A DNA stretch of 33,412 nucleotides from Candidatus Omnitrophota bacterium. Its GTDB lineage: Bacteria > Omnitrophota > Gorgyraeia > M55B152. Both the position numbers and the translations under genes were made by a program. The DNA lies in contig JAGYNU010000006.1 in NCBI GenBank assembly GCA_018399975.1, forward strand, positions 1-33,412, in the 5' to 3' direction. A model generated the notes under the pieces. It was given only the letters and a program-made list of their open reading frames with translations, was not told where the DNA came from and did no database searches. Positions 5,753 through 14,177 of the stretch are shown here, in pieces (position 1 is the stretch's first letter; each line of letters begins with the position of its first letter).

Positions 5753-7288
5753 ATGGATAGATTATTCGTGAAAATAAAATGTTTTAGAATATTGTTGATT
5801 GTTTTATTATTTACTATTAGTTATTTGATGTGTAGTGATGTTGTTGTTTTTGGAAAAAATCGTGTACCTTTAAGATCCGAAGATGCAGATAAAACTATAT
5901 CTATGGATTTCAAGGAGGCTGATTTAAAGAGTGTTTTAAAATTATTTTCACAACAGTCTGGTTTAAATTTTGTAGCCAGTGAAGAAATAGAAGATACAAA
6001 AATAACTTTATATTTTGAAAATGTTAGGGTTCAAGATGCTTTGAATAGAATTTTAGATGCAAATAACCTAACGTATGAATATTCTACTGATAGTGACATT
6101 TTTATAGTAAAGCCTTCAGGAAAAGAGGAAATTCAAACTGATACAAGAATATATACTTTAAACTATGCTACTTTAGGCGGTCAAACCGGTGATAGAAAAG
6201 ATGAGAGTGATATTGTAGCTATTTTGGAAAAAATGTTAAGTAAGTATGGAAGCATAATGGCAGATAAAAGGACCAATAGTTTAATTGTACGTGATATTCC
6301 CTCTCAATTTTCTTTGATTGAACGCACAATTGCTAAATTGGATTCTCAGACTGCTCAAGTTATGATTGAAGCGGAAATTTTAGAAACTACAATTGACTTT
6401 GCGGAAAGATTTGGAATCGGTTTAAAGTCAGAGTCAAAAAAAGGTAGATTCGAAGTTATTCCTTTTTATGGAGCCGATACCGGTGATTTTACTACTTCAC
6501 CTGGAACTCCTTTAGATTCTACCTTCTTGGGAGTAATTTCTTATTCGGAATTTAAAGGTATATTAGATATATTAGAAACTGAACAAAAAGTTAAATATTT
6601 GGCGCGTCCACGGATATTAAGTTTAAATAATGAAACGGCGAAAATTGATATTGCTACTTGGGCAACAATAGGACTTGAATCAGAATATGACGAAGGGCGG
6701 TTAATAACAACATCCGGAGAGAGAGAATGGGTTGGTACAAAATTAGAAGTTACCCCTCATATAAATCAAGAAGGTTTTATTACTATGGAAGTTAGGCCCG
6801 AAGTTAGTCGTACAGGGCCTACACAATTAGGCGGCGAAAATATAGATAATTATTTGGATATTTTTAAAAAATCTGCGGAAGCTAAAGTTATGGTTAAAGA
6901 TGGAGAAACTGTAGTAATCGGTGGGCTTACTAAAGAAAAAGAGGAAAAAACTAAAAGAAAAGTTCCGTTCCTTGGAGATATTCCAATTTTAGGATGGCTG
7001 TTTAAAGATTCAAAAAAAGATGATGAGAAAGTAGAATTAGTTATATTTATTACACCTCACATTATCAAAACAGCTGATTATGAATTAAGTGATACTATTG
7101 AGAAAAGTAAAAAAATCATTAGAGAAGTATCCGAAGAATCTTTTGACATTGAAGAGGTTAAAGATATAAAAGTTGAAGAAGAAAAAGTCAAAAAAAAGGA
7201 AAGCAAAGAAGCTGTTGAAAAGAAACGCTCAAGAGAAGAAGAAATAGATTGGGTTTTAAACCAGATGAGTAAAGAAGAAGAAAGATAA
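5753..7288 (+). CDS. pilQ: Type IV pilus / type II secretion secretin (short PilQ/GspD-like)
   Basis: Outer-membrane ring through which the pilus or pseudopilus-driven cargo passes. The 511 residues comprise a signal peptide (about 1-35) and an STN/N0 domain with the ISMDFKEADLKSVLKLFSQQ start (about 49-110). An N1-like domain follows (about 125-205: MADKRTNSLIVRDIPSQF), then the secretin core. The core carries KVMVKDGETVVIGGL and the signature VPFLGDIPILGWLF from Val404. The final 50 residues are a Lys/Glu-rich tail. It is shorter than most PilQ proteins because AMIN domains and extra N-domains are missing. Strong Shine-Dalgarno AAGGGGG (5741-5747). A 169-bp spacer follows. Confidence 0.92.
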   Translation: MDRLFVKIKCFRILLIVLLFTISYLMCSDVVVFGKNRVPLRSEDADKTISMDFKEADLKSVLKLFSQQSGLNFVASEEIEDTKITLYFENVRVQDALNRILDANNLTYEYSTDSDIFIVKPSGKEEIQTDTRIYTLNYATLGGQTGDRKDESDIVAILEKMLSKYGSIMADKRTNSLIVRDIPSQFSLIERTIAKLDSQTAQVMIEAEILETTIDFAERFGIGLKSESKKGRFEVIPFYGADTGDFTTSPGTPLDSTFLGVISYSEFKGILDILETEQKVKYLARPRILSLNNETAKIDIATWATIGLESEYDEGRLITTSGEREWVGTKLEVTPHINQEGFITMEVRPEVSRTGPTQLGGENIDNYLDIFKKSAEAKVMVKDGETVVIGGLTKEKEEKTKRKVPFLGDIPILGWLFKDSKKDDEKVELVIFITPHIIKTADYELSDTIEKSKKIIREVSEESFDIEEVKDIKVEEEKVKKKESKEAVEKKRSREEEIDWVLNQMSKEEER

Positions 7289-7290
7289 AG

Positions 7291-7325
7291 CAGCTAACAG
7301 TTGAAAGCTCAAAGCTGAAAGCAAA
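7291..7325. repeat. Degenerate heptamer tract after the secretin gene
   Basis: Successive 7-mers CAGCTAA, CAGTTGA, AAGCTCA, AAGCTGA and AAGCAAA run directly after the secretin stop codon and decay into A-rich DNA. The words resemble the AGCTACA units at 143-177. Confidence 0.55.
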
Positions 7326-7380
7326 AAAACAAAAATCTGAAAATCAAAGTCAACAATAACAAAATACAATAACTCCATAA

Positions 7381-7430
7381 GATGAGGCAGTTTCGGAGCA
7401 AAATGGGGCACGGTCCTACAGAGTGAAACT
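7381..7430 (+). promoter_or_regulatory. GC-rich intergenic element upstream of pilB, possible structured leader
   Basis: About 50 bp with roughly 50 % GC stand out inside a spacer that is otherwise very AT-rich. AGTTTC (7389-7394) and GAAACT (7425-7430) can close a stem around a 30-nt interior containing GGGGCACGGTCC. It ends 27 bp before the pilB start. I tested it by eye against the cyclic-di-GMP-I (GEMM) riboswitch core and it does not match. It could be a dispersed repeat or an unrecognised RNA element. Confidence 0.35.
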
Positions 7431-7457
7431 TAAAATAGAGATTAGGAGTATAAAACT

Positions 7458-9191
7458 ATGAAGAAACCTGAAGTGCGATTGGGAGAACTTTTAATTGGAA
7501 AAAAGAAAATTACAAAAGAACAATTAGAAGATGCATTAGCTGTTCAAAAAGAAACTGGGGAAAAATTAGGAGAAGTATTGACTAAGTCAGGTTATATATC
7601 AGAAGAAGGCCTTGCAAAAGCTTTATCCGAGCAATTACGTATTCCATATGTTTCATTATCTAAGGGAAATTTAAAGCCAGATTTAGAGCAGGATTTAGAA
7701 GAGATAATTCCTGCTAGATTTGCTAATGCTAATAAGGTTTTACCTATTTCGAAACATTTAGGTTCGTTAACTGTAGCTTTCATCGATCCTCTTAATTTAA
7801 TGCTTAAAGATAATATTAGAAAGATAACAGGTTACAATATAAATCCTGTTATTACAACAAATTCAGAGATTACTACGGCAATAAGCGAATTTTATGGTAA
7901 GGATTCTGCATTACGCGATGCTATAAAAAGTACTTATGGAGAAGAAAATGAAGACGGGAGCTTACTTAAAACTTATGAGGAAAAAGAGGATGAGGATTTT
8001 AGTTTAGATAATATTTTGGCAAAAGCTAAAGAAGCACCAGTAGTTAAATTAGTTGATTTATTGATAAAACAAGCAGTGGAAGAAAGAGCTAGCGATATAC
8101 ATATTGAACCTTTTAAGGATAGAATTAGAGTAAGGTATAGGATTGATGGAATCTTACATGAGATATCTCCACCTGCCAAGCATTTACACATGGCTATTAT
8201 ATCTAGAATTAAGATATTATCCAGGATGGATATTGCAGAGAAAAGACTTCCTCAAGATGGTAGCTTTATGGTAAATTTAAATAATAGGTTGATAGATTTG
8301 CGTGTTTCAACTGTTCCTACGTCATTTGGGGAAAAAGTAGTTATAAGAATTCTCGATAAAAGCAGTACTCCTCTTGAATTAAGTGAGTTGGGTTTTTCGA
8401 GTGAAGAATCTGAAAAATTTGCGAAAGCAATTACTCAGCCCTATGGGCTTATACTTCTTACAGGGCCTACTGGAAGTGGTAAATCTACTACACTTTATGC
8501 AGCCTTAAATAAGATAAAAGATCCAACAAAAAATATTACTACAATTGAAGATCCTATAGAATATCGTTTCGAAGGTATTAACCAAGTTAGTGCTAGGCCT
8601 GATATTGGATTAACTTTTGCAACTGGTATGCGTTCTTTTTTAAGGCAAGACCCTGATATCATAATGGTTGGAGAAGTAAGGGATGCAGAAACAGCTACAA
8701 TATGTGTCCGAGCTGCTTTAACAGGGCATATAGTCTTTAGCACATTACATACAAATGATGCTACGACAGTTTGCGAAAGATTGAAAGATTTAGGGATTGA
8801 CCCATTTCTAATAAATTCATCTTTATTAATGGTTATAGCTCAAAGATTAGTTCGTCGTCTTTGTCCTGAATGTAAAAAAGGTTATGAACCTACTAAGGAG
8901 GAGCGCAATAAATTGGGTAAATTCGGGGAAAATGTAGATATGATTTATAAACCACAAGGCTGTGAATATTGCAATATGACTGGATTTAGAGGTAGAGTAG
9001 GTATTTTTGAAATGATGGAAATGAATGATAGACTCAGACGCAGTATTGCTAAGGAATTACCTGCCGAGGATTTGCGTCAAATTGCCCAAGAATCTGGTAT
9101 GAGAAACTTATGGGATAGTGGAATGGAAAAAGTTGCTCAAGGAATTACTAGTATTGATGAAGTAAGCAGAGTTACTTTGACAATTTTATAG
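7458..9191 (+). CDS. pilB: Type IV pilus assembly / type II secretion ATPase PilB/GspE
   Basis: Hexameric cytoplasmic ATPase that powers pilus extension. The 577 residues carry an N-terminal GspE-N domain (about 1-150: LGELLIGKKKITKEQLEDAL) and the ASDIHIEPFKDRIRVRYRIDG linker-to-N2D region. The Walker A motif is GPTGSGKST (336-344). The Asp-box/Walker B region is DPDIIMVGE (398-406), and the His box is LTGHIVFSTLHTND. A tetracysteine zinc site (Cys469, Cys472, Cys502, Cys505), typical of PilB/GspE and absent from PilT, is present. All key residues are intact and the length is normal. Shine-Dalgarno AGGAG at 7444-7448. pilC follows after 47 bp. Confidence 0.95.
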   Translation: MKKPEVRLGELLIGKKKITKEQLEDALAVQKETGEKLGEVLTKSGYISEEGLAKALSEQLRIPYVSLSKGNLKPDLEQDLEEIIPARFANANKVLPISKHLGSLTVAFIDPLNLMLKDNIRKITGYNINPVITTNSEITTAISEFYGKDSALRDAIKSTYGEENEDGSLLKTYEEKEDEDFSLDNILAKAKEAPVVKLVDLLIKQAVEERASDIHIEPFKDRIRVRYRIDGILHEISPPAKHLHMAIISRIKILSRMDIAEKRLPQDGSFMVNLNNRLIDLRVSTVPTSFGEKVVIRILDKSSTPLELSELGFSSEESEKFAKAITQPYGLILLTGPTGSGKSTTLYAALNKIKDPTKNITTIEDPIEYRFEGINQVSARPDIGLTFATGMRSFLRQDPDIIMVGEVRDAETATICVRAALTGHIVFSTLHTNDATTVCERLKDLGIDPFLINSSLLMVIAQRLVRRLCPECKKGYEPTKEERNKLGKFGENVDMIYKPQGCEYCNMTGFRGRVGIFEMMEMNDRLRRSIAKELPAEDLRQIAQESGMRNLWDSGMEKVAQGITSIDEVSRVTLTIL

Positions 9192-9238
9192 GATTGTCGA
9201 TTTATATTTAATTTATATTTAATTAAACAGTTTATAAA

Positions 9239-10474
9239 ATGCAAAAGTTTGTGTATAAAGTAAAAAATAATGTTACAGGGAAGATAGAAGTATCGGAAGC
9301 AGAAGCAGAGTCAAAAGATGCTTTAGTTGATTTGCTTCATAATGAGTCTAAGACAGTAATATCGATTACTGAATTAAAGCCGGGAAGTGTAAGAAAAAAA
9401 ACAGTTAGAAGTTTTATAAGTTTTAAATCTTTGTTTGGTGTTGGGTTAAGGGACAAAATCGATTTTTGCGAACAATTTGCAGCGTTATTAGAAGGCGGAA
9501 TTACATTAATAAGGTGCTTGGAAATATTATCTTTGCAAATACAAAATTTGAAATTTAAATCTATTATAACAAGTGTTAAAGAAGATGTTAGAAGTGGTTT
9601 GGCTTTGCATAAAGCTTTTGCAAAATATCCTAATGTTTTTTCTCCCTTATGGGTTAATCTTGTTGAAACAGGCGAAGCCAGTGGGGAATTGCCGTATGTG
9701 TTAAGAGAATTATCGAAATATTTTGAACTATCTGTTGATATAAAAACTAAGTTAACTACAGCTTTAATATATCCTATTATCGTATTGATAGCATCGGCAG
9801 CAGCTATGATAGTTTTTATAACCTTATTAGTTCCGATGTTTGAAACTCTTTTTAAATCATTTGGAGCTTCTCTACCTTTTATGACAGTAATTGTTATTAA
9901 TATAAGTGGTTTTATCCGATCTAATTTATGGTACATTTTTTTGTTTTTTGTTATTGCTGTAATTATTTTAAAGAAGTATTTAAACACCCAAGCTGGTAAA
10001 GGAAAATTTGATAGGATTAAACTTTCCTTGCCTGTTTTAGGCCCATTTTTTATTAACGTTGCTATGGTAAAGTTTTCCAATGCATTGGGAGTTTTGATGA
10101 AGGGAGGGGTGCCAATTTTATACTCACTTGAAGTGGTTACAAAAGTAGTGGGTAATTCAATAATAGCAGGAATTTTAAATAATGTGAAGAACGATGTTAG
10201 AAGTGGAAAAAGTATGGCATCATCATTAAATAAGAATGCAAAGATTATACCTCCTATTGTTATTCAAATGGTGCAGGTTGGGGAAGAAACCGGAGAGTTA
10301 AATTCAATGCTTGAAAGGCTTTCTGAATTTTATCGGGGAAGATTAGATACTTTTGTTGCAAGGTTTTCTACTATAATTGAGCCAGCAATGATTTTATTTG
10401 TTGGAGCAATAGTTGCTTTTTTAGTTATTTCTATGTTTTTACCCATATTTATGAGAGCATCGTTGGCAGGGTAG
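9239..10474 (+). CDS. pilC: Type IV pilus platform protein PilC/GspF
   Basis: Polytopic inner-membrane protein on which PilB and PilT act to insert or remove pilin subunits. The 411 residues contain the duplicated GspF domain (PF00482). The first copy starts near residue 75 (KIDFCEQFAALLEGGITLIRCLEIL) and the second near 280 (VKFSNALGVLMKGGVPILYSLEVV). Hydrophobic segments lie at about 170-200, 218-245 and 380-405, and each copy carries the conserved G-E-x-x-G-E/S-L turn (VETGEASGEL, VGEETGELNSML). No clear Shine-Dalgarno is present. Length and topology are standard. Confidence 0.95.
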   Translation: MQKFVYKVKNNVTGKIEVSEAEAESKDALVDLLHNESKTVISITELKPGSVRKKTVRSFISFKSLFGVGLRDKIDFCEQFAALLEGGITLIRCLEILSLQIQNLKFKSIITSVKEDVRSGLALHKAFAKYPNVFSPLWVNLVETGEASGELPYVLRELSKYFELSVDIKTKLTTALIYPIIVLIASAAAMIVFITLLVPMFETLFKSFGASLPFMTVIVINISGFIRSNLWYIFLFFVIAVIILKKYLNTQAGKGKFDRIKLSLPVLGPFFINVAMVKFSNALGVLMKGGVPILYSLEVVTKVVGNSIIAGILNNVKNDVRSGKSMASSLNKNAKIIPPIVIQMVQVGEETGELNSMLERLSEFYRGRLDTFVARFSTIIEPAMILFVGAIVAFLVISMFLPIFMRASLAG

Positions 10475-10516
10475 ATTTATTTGATTATTAATCATTTTTA
10501 AAAAGGAGAATTGTTT

Positions 10517-10945
10517 ATGTATAGATTATTAGGTAAGAATTTTAAAGCGGGTTTTACATTATTAGAAATATTAGTAGTTATAGTAATAATAGCAATATTG
10601 GCTACTTTAGCTATTCCTCAATATCGGAAGTTGGTTGCAAGAGCTCGAGCTGCAGAAGCTATTCAGACTATTGGAGATATAAAAAGTTCTGTTCTAAGAT
10701 ATTATATGCAGTATGATGACATAGTTAATGCTGATGATCCTAATAATGATGATGATATCGAGTCAAATTATGATATAGATATACCTGGTGATGCAAAGTT
10801 TGATTATACAATATCTGGGAATAATCCTTCGGATCTTGCAATTACGGCTACTCCTAATGATACAGAAGAAACATTGCAAGAATATATAGACTATGTAGAA
10901 TATGATGCTGACCAGAATAAAGATATAAATATATTTTGGAAGTAA
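10517..10945 (+). CDS. Type IV pilin / type II pseudopilin (pilin 1)
   Basis: Prepilin with a 12-residue leader ending in Gly and the processing motif G/FTLLE, then the standard hydrophobic alpha-1 helix (ILVVIVIIAILATLAIPQY). Glu5 of the mature protein is present. The globular part is short and strikingly acidic (several Asp/Asn runs around residues 75-100). The ATG at 10517 is chosen because AAAGGAGA (10502-10509) has a good spacer. A TTG two codons upstream is less likely. First of three tandem pilins, and a major-pilin candidate because it directly follows pilC with a strong ribosome binding site. Confidence 0.9.
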   Translation: MYRLLGKNFKAGFTLLEILVVIVIIAILATLAIPQYRKLVARARAAEAIQTIGDIKSSVLRYYMQYDDIVNADDPNNDDDIESNYDIDIPGDAKFDYTISGNNPSDLAITATPNDTEETLQEYIDYVEYDADQNKDINIFWK

Positions 10946-11015
10946 ATATTTAGTTAACATTAATTGTATATATAGTTTTATATATAGGGATATAGATTTT
11001 ATCTGGAGGTAAATA

Positions 11016-11420
11016 ATGTTTTTAAATAAAAAGGGTTTCTCTTTATTGGAAGTCTTGGTAGTAATTGTAATAATATCGGTTTTAGCGGCGATGGCTACCC
11101 CTTTATATACAAAAGTAATAAAAAAAGGGCGTGCATCGGAAGCAGTTTCTAAAGTTGGAGATATAAGAGGTGCTGAGTTGCGATATTATGCAGAATATGG
11201 AAGTTTAGTTACTGGATCGAATCTTAGTGCTTTAGATATAGAAGATCCAAATAGTAGTGGAAAATTTGAATATTCTGTAAATGGTAGTGCTCCATCAGAT
11301 ATTGAGATAACTGCTGATGGCGTTGATTCCAGTGTTAAAGATGTATGTGTTTATTATGATGCAAGTATAGATGCTGATATACATGTTGATATAGATAATT
11401 CTGAAGGCAAATGTAATTAA
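11016..11420 (+). CDS. Type IV pilin / pseudopilin (pilin 2)
   Basis: A 134-residue prepilin with the short leader MFLNKKG, cleavage before FSLLE, and the hydrophobic helix VLVVIVIISVLAAMATPLY. The mature part parallels pilin 1 (RASEAVSKVGDIRGAELRYYAEYGSL versus RAAEAIQTIGDIKSSVLRYY), so the two are paralogues. Two Cys near the C-terminus (CVYYD... and final C-N) could form the terminal disulfide loop typical of pilins. Strong Shine-Dalgarno GGAGG (11005-11009). The 70-bp gap before it is AT-rich and holds no evident terminator. Confidence 0.9.
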   Translation: MFLNKKGFSLLEVLVVIVIISVLAAMATPLYTKVIKKGRASEAVSKVGDIRGAELRYYAEYGSLVTGSNLSALDIEDPNSSGKFEYSVNGSAPSDIEITADGVDSSVKDVCVYYDASIDADIHVDIDNSEGKCN

Positions 11421-11434
11421 ATGACTATTTAAAT

Positions 11435-11875
11435 ATGGTTTTTAAAAATAAAGCTTTTACTCTTTTGGAAATTTTGATAGTTGTTATTATTATGGCTATT
11501 ACTGGGGCTGTTGCTACGCTTTCTTATAGAAAAGCTATTAAAAAAGCAGGAGCTAAAGAAGCTGAAGCTCAAGTTGAATTGATATATGATGCAGAAGCTC
11601 AATATGCTTTAGATAATAATGATGAAATTAAAGAATTTGATTTTGATGATGAGGATTTATCTAATGATCTGGGTATTAATCCTAATGCAGGTCCATCTAA
11701 TTTTGAATATAAAGTAGAAGGTAGTAATATTGATGATATAAAGATAACAGGTCAAGCTAAAAGCAGTTCGAAATATGATGGTGTTGAAGTTAAATATGAT
11801 AATGGAGAAATTTGCACTAAGTTAAGTTCTACGGGAGATTGGCTTTGCAAGGATAGAGAATGGTCTTCTCAATAA
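11435..11875 (+). CDS. Type IV pilin-like protein (pilin 3) with Ala at the cleavage site
   Basis: A 146-residue prepilin-like protein: leader MVFKNKA, then FTLLEILIVVIIMAITGAVATLSY. The residue before the cleavage point is Ala7 instead of the usual Gly, while Glu5 of the mature chain is kept. Two Cys near the C-terminus (CTKLSSTGDWLC) could form a disulfide loop. It is paralogous to the two pilins before it but more diverged (KEAEAQVELIYDAEAQYALDNND). It lies 14 bp after pilin 2, with no good Shine-Dalgarno, which suggests coupling and lower expression. Confidence 0.87.
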   Translation: MVFKNKAFTLLEILIVVIIMAITGAVATLSYRKAIKKAGAKEAEAQVELIYDAEAQYALDNNDEIKEFDFDDEDLSNDLGINPNAGPSNFEYKVEGSNIDDIKITGQAKSSSKYDGVEVKYDNGEICTKLSSTGDWLCKDREWSSQ

Positions 11876-11896
11876 TTTAGTTAAGGATGTGATAGT

Positions 11897-12955
11897 ATGT
11901 TGAGCATAAATAATCTATTAAGGTATATTGTGGATAAAAATGCTACGGATTTGCATTTAACCGCAGGATTGCCTCCTCAAATAAGAATAAATGGAGAGCT
12001 TAAACTTACAGATTTTGAAAAGCTAACTTCGCCTGCAATAGAAGGTTTAGTTTTTGCAGTACTTTCAGAGAGACAGATTAATAAATTTCAGCAGGAAAAA
12101 GAACTTGATACTTCTTATGGTATACCCGGTGTGGGAAGATTTAGAATAAATCTTTATTATCAGAGAAGTTCGATAGCGGCTGCTTTCCGTTTCATTCCTT
12201 ATGAAATTCCTGATATGCAAAGTCTTGGGATTCCTGAGTCTTTAAAAGAATTGATTGAAAGGCCCAGCGGTTTATTTTTAGTAAGTGGGCCTACTGGAGC
12301 AGGTAAATCTACTACTTTAGCCAGCATGATAGATCATCTTAATAAGACTCAAAAAAAACATATTATTACAATTGAAGATCCAATCGAATATTTACATAGC
12401 CATAACAAAAGTACTATTAATCAAAGGGAGTTAGGTACAGACACATTGTCTTTTCAGGAAGCTTTACGTCATGTTTTCAGGCAGGACCCTGATGTAATAT
12501 TAGTAGGGGAAATGAGGGATTTAGAAACTATACATACTGCTCTTACTTTAGCAGAAACCGGGCATCTTATATTTGCTACTTTACATACAACGGATGCTGT
12601 GCATTCTATAAGTCGAATCGTTGATATATTTCCTCCTATTCAACAACAACAAATTCGGGTTCAATTATCAATGGTATTGATTGGAGTAATGGTTCAGCAG
12701 CTTATTCCCCGTAAGGATAATAAGGGAAGAGTTTTGGCTTTAGAAATAATGCAGGTTATTCCTTCAATACGCAATCTTATAAGGGAGAATAACTTGCCTC
12801 AAATTTATCCTGTTATACAGATGGGTGCAAAATATGGTATGATTGCTTTAAATCGTTATTTGGCAGGTTTATATAAAAAGAATATTATTACGATTGAAGA
12901 GGCGAAAAAGCACAGTAATAATATTTCAGAGTTGGTGTCATTTATCAGTGGATGA
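11897..12955 (+). CDS. pilT: Type IV pilus retraction ATPase PilT
   Basis: Hexameric ATPase that depolymerises the pilus and drives retraction or twitching. The 352 residues show the PilT N-terminal DLHLTAGLPPQIRINGEL motif and Walker A GPTGAGKST (131-139). DPDVILVGEMRD (Asp box/Walker B) and GHLIFATLHTTDAVHSISRIVD (His box and the PilT-typical continuation) follow. The tetracysteine of PilB is absent, as expected for PilT. A Shine-Dalgarno AAGGA lies at 11883-11887. Its presence inside the cluster argues for a retractable pilus and not a pure type II secretion system. Confidence 0.94.
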   Translation: MLSINNLLRYIVDKNATDLHLTAGLPPQIRINGELKLTDFEKLTSPAIEGLVFAVLSERQINKFQQEKELDTSYGIPGVGRFRINLYYQRSSIAAAFRFIPYEIPDMQSLGIPESLKELIERPSGLFLVSGPTGAGKSTTLASMIDHLNKTQKKHIITIEDPIEYLHSHNKSTINQRELGTDTLSFQEALRHVFRQDPDVILVGEMRDLETIHTALTLAETGHLIFATLHTTDAVHSISRIVDIFPPIQQQQIRVQLSMVLIGVMVQQLIPRKDNKGRVLALEIMQVIPSIRNLIRENNLPQIYPVIQMGAKYGMIALNRYLAGLYKKNIITIEEAKKHSNNISELVSFISG

Positions 12956-12956
12956 G

Positions 12957-12990
12957 TTAGTTTGTAGTTTCCGCCACAAACATTGGCGGA
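12957..12990. repeat. 34-bp dispersed hairpin element, copy C
   Basis: This copy matches the elements at 550-583 and 663-696 except for four substitutions. The CCGCCA (12971-12976) / TGGCGG (12984-12989) stem is fully kept and changes fall in the flank and loop. It lies in the pilT to pilX-like spacer, followed by TTAGGTC/TTAGCTT heptamer-like words. Confidence 0.85.
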
Positions 12991-13029
12991 CAAGCTTAGG
13001 TCTTAGCTTATAGAAAAATATAGAAGCTT

Positions 13030-13602
13030 ATGAAAGTACTAAAATTTTTTCGTCAGGAAAAATCTATTGCATTATTAGCTGTTATTTTATTTTTGCTGTT
13101 AGTTGTATTATTTCAGGCTGCAGTTCTTAAATATACAGATAATCAAAGTAAATTGGTAATAAAAAACATAAAATCGGAAGAAACTTTATATAAATCCGAT
13201 GCTGGTGTTCAATATGCTAAATATTTAGTTCAAAAAGAGGATTTTGATTCTAATACCGAATCTCAAGTAGTTTATGATGGAAATATTCCATCAGAGTATA
13301 GTGATAATTATGATAAAGTTAATGTTAAGATTTATCATGTGTGTGAAGGAAAAGGTTGTACAAAGGTTGGACTAACCTCGGGGCCTTATAATGTTACAGA
13401 AACTTATACAGCAACGATTGATACTACATTAGAAACACCTAGTGGGTCCGATACAACTCGTTCTATCGAGGTTGTTTTTAAAAAATATTGGAGAGTGGAA
13501 AAGAAGTGTCCTCCGGATACAGCAAAAGTTTGTGAATGGCATGTAATTAATCCCTATGGAAATGAACATAATATGTTTATAGATAGCTGGGAGGAAAAAT
13601 AA
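13030..13602 (+). CDS. PilX-like pilus assembly protein
   Basis: A 190-residue single-pass protein with N-terminal EKSIALLAVILFLLLVVLF followed by SEETLYKSDAGVQYAKYLV. This is the pattern of the PilX N-terminal domain family (minor tip-complex components), where a hydrophobic helix is followed by an A/S-x-A-G-x-x-Y-A motif. There is no prepilin cleavage motif with Glu5. Four Cys occur in the C-terminal half (CEGKGC and CPPDTAKVC), likely as disulfides in the periplasm. It precedes a PilV-like minor pilin by 26 bp, so the two probably form a minor-pilin pair. Function assigned by pattern and context. Confidence 0.7.
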   Translation: MKVLKFFRQEKSIALLAVILFLLLVVLFQAAVLKYTDNQSKLVIKNIKSEETLYKSDAGVQYAKYLVQKEDFDSNTESQVVYDGNIPSEYSDNYDKVNVKIYHVCEGKGCTKVGLTSGPYNVTETYTATIDTTLETPSGSDTTRSIEVVFKKYWRVEKKCPPDTAKVCEWHVINPYGNEHNMFIDSWEEK

Positions 13603-13628
13603 GCCTTGATTTTTAAAAAGGAGGTATT

Positions 13629-14108
13629 ATGAAATTAGAAGCTTTTACTTTAGTTGAGATAATTATAGCGGCGGTTATTTTAGCATTGGTTATTTCTGGT
13701 ATGTTTGTAGTATTTAAATCTGGAGAAAGATTCTCTATTGAAGATAGACAAAAGTTGCAAGCCCAGAATGTAGCAAGGCAGGTTTTAGAACATTTAGAAT
13801 CTTTAAATTTTGATGATTCAAAATTAACAAAAGGGACTAATAAAGATACAAGTAATTTAATAACAAAGGATACCTTAACCAAAGAACCTCATGTCGAAAA
13901 ACCGAATTGTTATTATAATGTAACCGAAATTGAAGAAGACTATGATGGAGATGGAAAAGAGGATGTTGTAGCCAAAAAGATTGACGTTGTTTATGAATGG
14001 AAATCGTGGGAAGAAGGCGGAGAACAATTAGAAACAGTTAACCTTTCTACTGTTATTTCTAATCCGGATGTAATAGAATCCGGAGTCACTGAATCACTTC
14101 TTCCATAA
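13629..14108 (+). CDS. PilV/GspI-like minor pilin
   Basis: A 159-residue prepilin-like protein with a five-residue leader (MKLEA), then FTLVEIIIAAVILALVISGMF with Glu5 present. The downstream ARQVLEHLESLNFDD pattern is typical of PilV/GspI/GspJ-type minor subunits. As in pilin 3, the residue before the cleavage site is Ala. A strong Shine-Dalgarno AAAAAGGAGG precedes the start. It is the last pilus gene. The adjoining 69 bp (14109-14177) are AT-rich, with a TTTATAATTATAAA palindrome at 14132-14145 but no convincing terminator. Confidence 0.83.
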   Translation: MKLEAFTLVEIIIAAVILALVISGMFVVFKSGERFSIEDRQKLQAQNVARQVLEHLESLNFDDSKLTKGTNKDTSNLITKDTLTKEPHVEKPNCYYNVTEIEEDYDGDGKEDVVAKKIDVVYEWKSWEEGGEQLETVNLSTVISNPDVIESGVTESLLP

Positions 14109-14177
14109 AATTTTAAATTCCCCTATCTATTTTTATAATTATAAATAAAATATTTTTTGCAAGTAAGGTAAATATGT

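Noticed and set aside
7381-7430. Cyclic-di-GMP-I (GEMM) riboswitch upstream of pilB
   Set aside because: The conserved core around CACGCA...GCAAACC and the GGGGTTACC-type end are absent. Only the position and GC content were suggestive.
9337-10080. 247-codon minus-strand reading frame
   Set aside because: It lies wholly inside pilC, which has clear GspF-domain signatures on the + strand. The antisense product has no recognisable pattern.
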